A DNA stretch of 64,000 bases from Paenibacillus thermotolerans (GTDB lineage Bacteria > Bacillota > Bacilli > Paenibacillales > YIM-B00363), in contig NZ_JAQZSG010000021.1 in NCBI RefSeq assembly GCF_028745515.1, forward strand, positions 1 to 64,000, given 5' to 3'. The number at the start of each line of letters is the position of its first letter. Position 1 is the stretch's first letter. Under the pieces are notes generated by a model. It was given only the letters and a program-made list of their open reading frames with translations. It searched no databases and had not been told where the DNA came from. Made by a program: the position numbers and the translations under genes. This document shows, one piece after another, positions 1 through 9,100 of this stretch.

Positions 1-17
1 CAAGCCGACAACAGAGC

Positions 18-52
18 GCCCTTGATCGAATCAACGATCAAGGGCATTTTTT
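18..52 (+). terminator. Rho-independent terminator of an upstream gene
   Basis: A perfect 11-bp stem (18-28 with 35-45) around a 6-nt loop is followed by a run of six T. It probably ends a gene lying to the left of the window. Confidence 0.85.
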
Positions 53-590
53 CGTGTCGATCTAGAACAAGGTGACGAACATGAGCTAACGGAAACGGAT
101 GTCCGCTAAAATGGGCAAGTTTACATAATTCGGCGATGTAACGGAACGCGTTGTCCGCTAACACCGTTTTTTCTCGCAATTTTCCCGCTTTACAACAAAT
201 TAGCGGACATCCCTTTCCGCTAATTCGTAAAATTCCGCCGTTTGCCGCGAATTAGCGGACAATGAGTTCCGCTAATTTCGCTCGAAAACACATACCTGGC
301 AAATCATTACGAATGTCAGCCCGATCCGTTTCGCGACTGAATAAGAAACGGTCAACATAAGATGGCAAACGAAATCGAGCGTGCATGCGGAATTAGTGAT
401 GTTTCTTGGCAGAAACATCAATGGTTTAATGATAATGGCAGAAGGGAACCACGCAGGGTCTCGAGAGAGCAGGAAGTCGCCAACCCTTGATGGAGCAAAC
501 GATCAATGGCGGTTTTGCATAAATTGAGTTGACATAGTGAGATAATATTCAACAAATGAATAAAGAGCGGCTTTCAAAGCTCCCTTGTTT
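53..590. other. Intergenic region without a supported gene
   Basis: Apart from the inverted-repeat cluster at 86-276, no supported gene was found here. A 42-codon ORF at 362-490 has no ribosome binding site and no recognised similarity. A TTGACA at about 530 has no -10 element at normal spacing. The stretch could hold decayed sequence, but nothing identifiable remains. Confidence 0.5.
86..276. repeat. Cluster of four TAGCGGACA/TTCCGCTA inverted-repeat units
   Basis: Four copies of a roughly 24-bp imperfect palindrome are present, with half-sites TTAGCGGACA and TTCCGCTAA separated by about 5 nt. They lie at about 86-109, 138-161, 199-224 and 251-276. The first two are in one orientation and the last two in the other, with a 52-bp step inside each pair, so the whole block is itself an inverted repeat. 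A single related unit occurs at 32761-32785 and diverged units at 43520-43715. The block is non-coding. Confidence 0.75.
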
Positions 591-1517
591 TCAACGCGGA
601 AGAGATTTCCCCGGCAGCCGATTCACCGGATCCTGTATCAACTGATGTGCAGCTGCAACGGTTGAACTTTGAAGCAGTTTCACGGTTGATAAAGCTGCCG
701 CGAAAATCATCGTAAAGATACTGACCGTAGCTTCCGCCTCAGCAATGCTTCTCGTATGCCATACTACCCCCGTCGCGTCAGTGACCAACGTATTGCCGCT
801 GTTTGACAAATAGGCCACAACAATCGCCAACCCAGTCACGGCATACATGATGATTGCCTGAGCGTAGAACGACCTGGGAAAAATCAAAGTCTCCGGTTTG
901 CCGTCAATCCTCCGGAAACGCAGGAAGAAGGCGTACAATTGGAAGAACACATATACAGTGAAAAACCATCCTAAGTAGTTGGTTAAGGGCACCCCAAAGT
1001 AACCGCCGCCTTGCTCCCAGATCCAGAGCTGGCCGATCGTCAGGGCTGTCGGATCAAAACCTAGATCCCAAGCGACCATGGCGAAAGAACCAATAAACGG
1101 AACTGCGAACGTGGTGAACGCACTGGACGTGCGATTAATATCGCCGGCCAACACCGTGCCAAGCACCCAGGCAAGGTAGCCGTTGGCGAAGTATCCGGGG
1201 CCGATCAGCAGAGGCACCTGAAAGAGCTTAGGGCCAAGCACGTCAGTGTAATGATAGTGACCAAACGGAAAACCGGTCAGAACACTGATGTTTTCCAGAA
1301 GATTGCTGACGGTCAAACAAAGGACAAGAAAGGTGATAATGCCGGTCCATCTGTAACGCACGGCACCATGAAGCAGCGCAAATACGGTAGGGATCAATAA
1401 TACGACCGGTATAGGAAATAGCGGGGACACTTGGTTTGCCAGTTTAACCACGGTATAAACCGCAACCAAAATCCATAGAACTGCATTACTCGCGAAATAA
1501 CGATTGTTAACAGTCAA
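591..1517 (-). CDS. Carotenoid biosynthesis protein (CruF/DUF422-like membrane protein)
   Basis: A 308-residue integral membrane protein with about seven or eight hydrophobic segments. It carries the conserved segment YFGVPLTNYLGWF (around residues 170-185) typical of the carotenoid biosynthesis family PF04240, which includes the CruF-type carotenoid 1',2'-hydratases. It would act on a carotenoid in the cytoplasmic membrane; the exact reaction cannot be assigned. The start is a TTG preceded by GAAAGGGTGA at about 7-nt spacing. The gene lies 55 nt downstream of a small membrane protein gene on the same strand, so they may be co-transcribed. No phytoene synthase or desaturase is visible nearby, so this is an isolated carotenoid gene. 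Family assignment is good; substrate is unknown. Confidence 0.8.
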   Translation of the reverse strand: MTVNNRYFASNAVLWILVAVYTVVKLANQVSPLFPIPVVLLIPTVFALLHGAVRYRWTGIITFLVLCLTVSNLLENISVLTGFPFGHYHYTDVLGPKLFQVPLLIGPGYFANGYLAWVLGTVLAGDINRTSSAFTTFAVPFIGSFAMVAWDLGFDPTALTIGQLWIWEQGGGYFGVPLTNYLGWFFTVYVFFQLYAFFLRFRRIDGKPETLIFPRSFYAQAIIMYAVTGLAIVVAYLSNSGNTLVTDATGVVWHTRSIAEAEATVSIFTMIFAAALSTVKLLQSSTVAAAHQLIQDPVNRLPGKSLPR

Positions 1518-1572
1518 GAGAGGTCACCCTTTCTTTGTGACGTACACGGTTTTCGACCATTGCTGTCTTTGA

Positions 1573-1905
1573 TCATTGACTTGGAATAAAGTTAAAGAGG
1601 ACAACGATACCTGACATTCCATAAAGAACAATTACAATAATTCGAAACCAGTGAGTTCGGTTCTCATAATCATGCACCACCAAATGCAGCGATACTCCGG
1701 ACACGATAAAAAATAAAAAAATCAATAAAAAATCAGATCGATTAGGGCAGCATGTTTTCCTCACCATCCCTTCCGACGATAATTTGGCGCTGACAAACAT
1801 CAAGATGATCATACCAATCAAACCGGCACTATTCAGATTAAGGGTTACAACCTGTCGGGTGATGAAAGAAGTGACGAGCATCAGGAGCGGGGAGAATATT
1901 AACAA
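1573..1905 (-). CDS. Small hypothetical membrane protein
   Basis: A 110-residue protein with four probable membrane segments (about residues 4-20, 26-42, 60-78 and 88-106) and a short charged loop containing two adjacent cysteines at about residues 52-53. The only start that uses the whole frame is a TTG directly after an in-frame stop, and it lacks a good ribosome binding site; an internal ATG at residue 9 is an alternative. It sits between a 32-codon ORF upstream and the carotenoid gene downstream on the same strand, so the three may form an operon. No family was recognised. Confidence 0.5.
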   Translation of the reverse strand: MLIFSPLLMLVTSFITRQVVTLNLNSAGLIGMIILMFVSAKLSSEGMVRKTCCPNRSDFLLIFLFFIVSGVSLHLVVHDYENRTHWFRIIVIVLYGMSGIVVLFNFIPSQ

Positions 1906-1935
1906 TTTGGAAAAATATCAGTGACAGCAGCTTAA

Positions 1936-2034
1936 TTACGATTCGTGCTCTGAAGATGAGAGAAAAATCTGCTTCAAGCCCTTCGTAAAATCTCCAATTC
2001 CCAAACCACTACGGTTTATTCTTTGAATATTCAT
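1936..2034 (-). CDS. 32-residue small ORF with strong ribosome binding site
   Basis: An ATG-initiated frame of 32 codons with an excellent ribosome binding site (AAGGAGAGG, 8 nt before the start). The peptide begins MNIQRINRSG, has a glycine- and lysine-containing centre and an acidic, serine-rich end (SSSEHES). It shows no signal peptide or membrane segment. It ends 30 nt before the membrane protein gene at 1905. It could be a genuine small protein or a translated leader for the genes below it. No family was recognised. Confidence 0.45.
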   Translation of the reverse strand: MNIQRINRSGLGIGDFTKGLKQIFLSSSEHES

Positions 2035-2181
2035 CTCTAAATCCTCTCCTTCGTTGATAATGATCGCGTTCCTCCCATGTTCAAACATAGTTTATCAAGC
2101 AAATGTTAAGGATTTGTGGAGAACATATCCTTTTTTCATGGTGATTCATTTTTCGCTCAGGCGGCCTCGCTCAATTACATG

Positions 2182-2210
2182 TTGACATATGCTTTTAAAA
2201 CCATTATTAT
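2182..2210 (+). promoter_or_regulatory. SigmaA-type promoter overlapping an ATT triplet tract
   Basis: TTGACA at 2182-2187 and TATTAT at 2205-2210 are separated by 17 nt. The -10 hexamer is formed by the triplet tract itself. It drives the YhfC-family gene at 2254. Confidence 0.6.
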
Positions 2211-2237
2211 TATCAATAATAATAATAATAATATTAT
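2203..2237. repeat. ATT/AAT triplet tract with inverted symmetry
   Basis: An ATT run at 2203-2213 is followed after two bases by its complement, an AAT run from 2216 to about 2232. The two arms can pair over at least 11 bp. The tract spans the -10 element and the expected 5' untranslated leader of the next gene. Confidence 0.7.
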
Positions 2238-2253
2238 AAAAAAGGAGATTCAT

Positions 2254-3024
2254 ATGGTTAGTAATTTGACAATCGGTTCTATGTTCGCTTCCGCTATTTT
2301 CGCGTTACTGCTGTTTACCGGACTCATCATTTTTTTTAAGAAGAAAGAGGGCATATCGGTAAAGCCGATTGTAATCGGAGCTTTAGGCTTTATCGTGTGT
2401 ACGCAAGTGTTGGAAAAAATACTTCATACGATCGTTGTACTCAATTTCCCGAACTATGCGGAGCATCCGTGGATATTTGGAATATACGGAGGGCTGGCAG
2501 CGGGGACATTCGAGGAGCTGGGCCGATTTGCGTTATTCGTCTGGCTATTGAAGAAGTATCGGGAATATAAGGACGGGATTGCGTTCGGCGTCGGTTGGGG
2601 CGGAATTGAAGCCGTCGTGATTATACTTCTCACCACTGTGCCGAACATAATTTTCGCAATGATGATGAATGAGGGAACGTTCGAGTCGAGCGTGGGGGCA
2701 AACATGACGGCGGAACAGCTCGGAGTTATTAAAGAAGCGATATTGAATCACGGACCGTCGAGCTACTTGCTCGGGATGCTGGAGAGATTGTTTGCGGTGT
2801 TCCTGCAAATCGCGTTTTCGTTATTGGTGCTTTTGGCGGTCGTTAAAAATAAATTCTCGCTCGTCATTCTTTCGTTATTGATCCATGCGATTATCGATTT
2901 TCCGCTTGTGTTTTTCCAAACAGGTCACTTTACACAACTGTGGGTAATAGAAGCATATATCGGTGTAATTGCCGTATGTTCGCTAGTATTTATTTCGAAA
3001 TCGAGAAAATGGTTTCCGCAATAG
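2254..3024 (+). CDS. YhfC family intramembrane metalloprotease-like protein
   Basis: A 256-residue polytopic membrane protein with about eight hydrophobic segments. It carries the EELGR motif (an EExxR signature, about residue 89) and a later HAIIDFP motif (HxxxD, about residue 211). These match the YhfC family, which is distantly related to CPBP/PrsW-type intramembrane proteases. The motif glutamates and histidine would bind a catalytic metal within the membrane; proteolysis is inferred. The start is set by AAAAAAGGAG ending a few nt before ATG 2254. The longer frame from 2116 would translate the triplet tract and lacks a ribosome binding site. It is a monocistronic gene with its own promoter and terminator. 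Confidence 0.8.
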   Translation: MVSNLTIGSMFASAIFALLLFTGLIIFFKKKEGISVKPIVIGALGFIVCTQVLEKILHTIVVLNFPNYAEHPWIFGIYGGLAAGTFEELGRFALFVWLLKKYREYKDGIAFGVGWGGIEAVVIILLTTVPNIIFAMMMNEGTFESSVGANMTAEQLGVIKEAILNHGPSSYLLGMLERLFAVFLQIAFSLLVLLAVVKNKFSLVILSLLIHAIIDFPLVFFQTGHFTQLWVIEAYIGVIAVCSLVFISKSRKWFPQ

Positions 3025-3072
3025 ATCTGTAGACAGATAGGTAAGAATAATACGCGTCTTCCGCAATAATCC

Positions 3073-3120
3073 AAAAAGCCGGCCGTCTCGTCTTTAGACG
3101 AAGCGACCGGCTTTTCTTTT
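3073..3120. terminator. Bidirectional terminator between convergent genes
   Basis: AAAAGCCGG and CCGGCTTTT flank an inner stem CGTCTTTAGACG. A-tracts and T-tracts are present on both sides, so it can stop both the yhfC-like gene (+) and the giant repeat gene (-). Confidence 0.8.
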
Positions 3121-6100
3121 ACCCGACGGCGATCCAGGATAGTAGACCTTCCTGCACGATGCCGTCCCCGATTTTCGTAACGGTAATGACCGCGGAATGC
3201 TCGGATACGGATGCGATGGAGGCGAAGCACGAGTTGCTGTGCGTATTGGCCACAATCGTGTAATTCGTGTGACCGAATCCTCCGCCCACGAATGCAATCT
3301 CAACGTCTACCGCCGCATCAAGCTCATCGAAAGCGAACGGGGCGCTGCCGAAAAGCATCGATGGAGCATGGGATGCGGCCGGCGCCCTAACGACGGAAAC
3401 ATTCAGCTTTTCCGGACCGATCGACCCGTCCTGAATATGGTCCGATTGGATGCTTCCGGGACGCACATGGCTGCCGGTGACTGCAAATTCGTCGATATGC
3501 GCCGACTTCACCTGACCCTCGGCAATATGGTAATGCTGGATGGCGCCGAGGGAGATGTGTTCGGAATCGACGCTGCCTTCGGCGATATGAGCGCCGTCGA
3601 CGGATGAGGGAGCCAGCAGCTTTGCTGTAATGCTTTTTGGCGCAAGCTTATCGGTTGTAACGGACCCGTTCTGCAGATGCGATGTTTCGACCGAGCCGTT
3701 GCTCAAGTGAGACGAACGGATGGAGTGAGGAGCGATTTTGGATTCCGTTACGTTACCGTCCGCAATATGATCGGTCGTTACAGACGCGTTCGCCAGCAGA
3801 TCGGACGTAATGCTGCTCCGTGCCAGCTTTTCCGGTGTTACCGATTCGTTCCGCAGGTGCTCCGTACCGATCGCATTCTCGGTTACATGCGCTGAGGTTA
3901 CCGATTGCAAGGCGATGTGACGTCCGGTAACGGCCTCATCCGTCAAGTGAATGGAAGCGATGCAGCCGTCGGCGATATGAGCGCCTTCGACGGCAGCAGG
4001 GGCCAGCAACCCCGACGTAATGCTTTTTGGCGCGATTTTTTCGGTAATAACAGCTCCGTCTTGCAGATGCGCCGTTCCGATCGCTCCGTCGTTCACATGC
4101 GACGAACGGACCGAGCGGGGCGCAATATTATCGGTTGTAACGGCATCGATTGCGATGTGGGCTGAAGTAACGGACGAATCTGCGAGCAGGTTTGAAGTTA
4201 TGCCTCCCGGAGCGATTTTTTCCGATGTGACCGATGCATCCTTCAGGAGCTCCGTGCCGATGGCGTTCGGGACGAGATGCTTGGAAGTCACCGCTTGCGG
4301 GGCGATGTGATGCCGGGTTACGGAGTCTTCCCTCAGGTGGAAGGAGGAAATGCTGCCTTCGGAAATGTGGTCGCCGTCGACGGAAGAAGGAGCCAGCACT
4401 TGCGACGTTATGCTTTTCGGCGCGAGCTTTTCGGTAGTGACGGACCCGTTGCGGATATGAGTCGTTTCGACCGCTCCATGGTTCAGATGATAGGAACGGA
4501 TGGCGAAGGGCGCGATTTTATCCTCCGTAATATTTACGTCGGCAATATGATTTTTAGTGACGGACCCGTCTGCCAACAAATTGGATGTAATGCTGCTCCG
4601 CACGATTTTTTCCGTTGTGATCGATCCGTCCCGCAGGTGTTCCGTGCCGATCGCATTCAAGCTTATATGTGATGAGGCCACCGATTCCGGAGCGATATGA
4701 TTCCCGTTGACGGAGGCATCCTTCAAATGGTCGGAAGCAATGCTGCCATTGGCGATGTGGTCGGTGTCGATGGTACCGGGAGCGATCAGCTCCGAAGTAA
4801 TGCTGTTTCTTGCAAGCTTATCGGTTGTGACGGATCTGTTTCGGATATGCGCCGTTTCGACCGCTTCTTCATGAATATGCGACGAGAGAATCGACAACGG
4901 AGCGATTTTCGATTCCGTAACGGATTCGTCCGCAATATGGTCCGCGGTGACGGACGCTTCCGCAATCAGATCGGACGTAATGCCGCCTTGGGCGATTTTT
5001 TCCGATGTAACCGATGCATTCTTCAAATGCTCCGTGCCGATGACGTTCGGATTAAGATGTTCGGAATTCACCGCTTGGGGAGCGATGTGGTGCCGGGTAA
5101 CGGCAGTTTCTTTCATATGGTAGGAGGCAATGCTGCCGCCGGCGATGTGAATGTCTTCCACCGACTCATAAGCCAGGTGCTCCGATGAGACGCTTTTCGG
5201 CGCGAGCTTTTCGGTTGTTACGGCATGCTTCTGCAAGTGTCCCGTCCCGATGATTTCGTCGTTCAGATGCGGAGAACGGATCGATTGGGGAGCAATTTTT
5301 TCCTCTGTCACGGCTTCAATTGCAATATGTTTTGTTGCAACGGACAAATCGGCAATCAGATCGGACGTTATGCTGCTTGGGGCGATTTTTTCGGATGTAA
5401 CCGAGGCGTTCCGCAGATGCTCCGTTTCAATTGCATCCATGCGTACATGTTCCGAATCGACCGATTGTGCGGCAAGCTGCCGGCCGGTAACGGCGGCATC
5501 CTTCATATGGAAGGAAGCGACGCTGGCTTGCGCGATGTGAACCGATTTCACCGATCCGTCGGACAGCTGCTCGGAAGTAACGCTGCTTGGCGCGAGCTTC
5601 TCGGCTGTGACGGCTTTGTTTCGCAGATGCTCCGTTTCAACGGTCTCTTCGCAAATGTGCGACGAATAAATCGAAAGAGGAGCGATTTTCGTTTCCGTGA
5701 CGGAGTCGTCGGCAAGATGGTCGGAGGTGACGGACGCATCCGCAAGCAATTCGGACGTTATGCTGCGTTCGGCGATTTTTTCAGACGTTACCGATCCGTT
5801 CTCGAGATGTTCCGTGCCGACGGCTTCCGGAGCGATATGCCCCGATTTTACCGATCGCATTGCGAGCTGCTGTCCGGTAACGGCGGCATCCTTCAGATGG
5901 CCGGAAGCGATGGTGCCCTCGGCGATGTGGACCGATTTCACCGACCCGGCGGACAGCTGTTCGGAGGTCACGCTTTTCGGCGCAAGCTTATCGGTCGTTA
6001 CGGCACCGCTTAGCAGATGGGCGCTACCGATCGTTTCACGGTTCAGATGCGACGAACGAATCGAGAGGGGGGCGATCTTGTCTTCGGTAACGGCTTCGTC

Positions 6101-9100
6101 TGCCAAGTGGACGGTCTGCACCGTGCCCTTGCCGATCGCTTTAGCCGTTACCGCGCCGCTCCGAAGATGCTCTTCGCCGATGCTGTCCGTGCTAAGCTTC
6201 GATCCGTCCACGCTTCGGTCATCCAAATCCAGCGTTCCTTCCGCTAAGTGATGCTTTCGGATGATGCCGCTTTGCAAGCTGCTTTCGCCGACCGAATGCG
6301 CATTCAGATGCTCCGCCTTTACGGCGCCTTCGGCGATGTGGCCGCTTTGCACGGCGTTGGGGCCGATATGCCGCGCATGAATGGCGCGCTCCGTGACGTG
6401 ATTTGCCGTAACCGAGCCGTCCGCCAGCTTGCTCTCCGTAATTTCGCCGTCGACAATATGCTTCGCCAAAACGGAGGAGGCGGCAAGCAAATCGGAAGTA
6501 ATGCTGCTTCCGGCAATTTTTTCCGACGTAACCGATTGATCCTGCAGCTGCTCCGTACCGATTGCATTCGTTGAAATATGAACCGATTCCACCGATTTCG
6601 GAGCGATTTTCGAACCGGTGACGGCGTTGTCGGACAGGTGGAAATGGTGAATTGCGCGTTCCCGTATGGTCTCGGAGGAGACGATTCCGCTCTGAAGGTG
6701 GTTCTCTCCGATCGCGAAGTCTTCAATATGGCGGGCTTTAAGCGCTCCGTCCGAAATATGCTCGGAAGAAATTTCCCCGGCCGCGATATTTTTGGCTCCC
6801 ACCGCTCCGTCTGCCAAATGTTTGTTCATGACGATGCCTTCCGCCAAATGATCCGAATGAACGGCATTCGGCCGCAGGTGGACGCTTTGAACGGAGTCGA
6901 ACGCAAGGTGTTTTCCGAGCACGCTCTCCGTTGTCAGATGGATCGATTTGATGGCGTGCTCCGCAATATGACGGCTGAAAATCGATTCGGGCAAAATATG
7001 CGTCTCGTTAACGGATGACGGGCTTAGATGCTCTCCCTGAATCGCGCGGTCTGCAATGTTCCTGGAAATAATTGCGCCGTCCGCGATTTTTTCCGAGATG
7101 ACGGCGTTATCTTGTATAGACTCCGTAGACACGCTGCCGGCGCATAAGTGATCCGACTCGATGGATTGTGGAGCGATATGCTTGTTGGTAATCGTATCGG
7201 ATTCGATATGCTCCGTCTGTATGGAGAGCGGCGCAATCTTATCCGCAGTGACGCTTTCCGGCTGCAAGTGGCTGGTGCCGATCGACATCGCCTCGAGCTT
7301 CTCCCCGGAGATCGAGCCGTCGGCAACCTTTTCCAATGTAAAAGCGCCGGTGTCCAGATGTATCGCCCGTATCGAGCCCGGAGCCAAATGATAGCCGCGA
7401 ATCGTCTCGGCCGAAATATGCTCCCCGGTAATCGTATCGTCCGCAATCTTTGCCCCCGTAACGGCATTGTCCGCGAGCTTATCGGTGGTGACGGACATAT
7501 CCTCCATATGGCCCGTTGTGATGGCGGACGGATGAATATGCTCTTCCCGGATTGCGTTCTCCGCGATTTTATCGGACGTTACGCTTCGTTCCGCAATTTT
7601 GTTGGTCGTTACCGACAGGTTCGTTAGCTTGTCGGACGATACCGATTCCGTCGCGAGCTTTGAGGTGATGATCGAATGCTCGGCGATATGCCGCGATTGC
7701 ACCGCCTGCTCCGATATATGCAGATGCTTCACCGTATCGGGGGCGAGCTTGGATTCGGTTACCGCACGGTCCGCTATGATCGCGTTCGTCACGGACTCGA
7801 GCTGAAGATGACGGGAGGTGACGGCTTGCTCGGAAATGTGCTTGGATTGGACGGCATTGTCGTTGATAAATTCGCTGCTGATGACGGACTGGGTCAAATG
7901 TTTTCGATCGATGACGCCTTCTCCGATTTTTTGGCCGGTCACGCTTTGGTCCGCCAGCTTGCCCGTAGTGATCGCTTTATTCATAATGCGATCGGAGGTG
8001 ATCACCTCAAATGCCAGCTTATTGGCGGTAATCGAGCCTTCGGCGATATGCTCCGTCTTGATGCTCTTCGGTTGAACATGCTCCGATTTGACGGCGCCCG
8101 CTTTAATGTGGCTGGAATCGACGGAATCCTGGGCAATCTTGTCCTCGGTAACGGCGTGATCGCTTATTTTTTCCGTGGTAACCGCTTCGTCCGCCAGCTT
8201 CACCGAATTTACCGAGTGATTGGAGAGGTGAGACGTTTGAATGACGCTGCTCCTCAGTTTTGACGAAGTGACGCTGCCGTCCTGCAGCAGGTCGCCCGTA
8301 ATCGATTGCTGGGCAAGATGCTTGGCATGGATGGATGCGTCCGCGATTTTTTGGGAGTCGATAATTTTATCGGCGAGTTTATCGGAGGTGATGCTGCCGT
8401 CCGCAAGATGTTGTCCGGTAATCGAGCGGAACTGCACCTTATCGCCCGTCACGGCGTAATTCGCAAGGTGGCGGTGATCGATCGACCCGGGGGCGATTTT
8501 ATTCGACGTTACGCTGCCGTCCGCTAATTTGATTTCCGTCACGGCATAGTCCTTCAGCTCCAACGGCCCGATGCTTTCCATCTTCAGCTTGTGGCCGTCT
8601 ACGGATCTTGCCGCAATTTTTTCGTTCGTTACGGATTGATCCGCCAAATCGTCCGTATAAATGATCGGGCCGAAGTAAGCTTCCTTGCGCCGGTTTATTT
8701 CGGCCGCCGGCGACGGCTCGGCTGCCTGGGAGTTTCTGATCTTCCGTGAATTTTCGACACTTCTCGAAGTTTCGGTATTCCGCGGTATCTCGACAATTGT
8801 TTGATTCTCGGTATCCTGCGGAGCGTCGTGATCCCGTGGAGTGTCTTGATCCCGTGGAGTCCCGACATTCGGTATAGCTTCGAGGTTCGGCAGAAAATCC
8901 GACTTCAGCGCCGGCTCGTCAGCAGGCGCATGCAGGGCCGCCTCATCCTCGAACTGAAACGGTCTGTATGCGCCGGTTTGTTTTATTGAAAGCTTCTCCT
9001 TGCTTGTGGGCGAAGAAGAAGGATTCAGATCGAGCAAACGCATTTCATCTATTTTTGCGTTCACCCGAAACGGCTTTTGGCCCTTTTGGGCTTTCTTCTT

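Noticed and set aside
362-490. 42-codon ORF in the first intergenic region
   Set aside because: No ribosome binding site, no promoter at normal spacing and no recognisable similarity.
560-590. Possible terminator after the carotenoid gene on the minus strand
   Set aside because: Only about four base pairs can form and the following T-run is broken, so it was not called.
3420-8660. 30-bp periodic repeats that at first sight recall a CRISPR array
   Set aside because: There are no variable spacers of separate origin; the whole stretch is one open reading frame with decapeptide logic and no cas genes nearby.
3197-8989. Many long open frames on the plus strand and other minus frames across the giant repeat gene
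   Set aside because: They mirror the 30-bp period of the coding repeats, have no ribosome binding sites, and encode repetitive basic or low-complexity products. They are shadows of the real gene.
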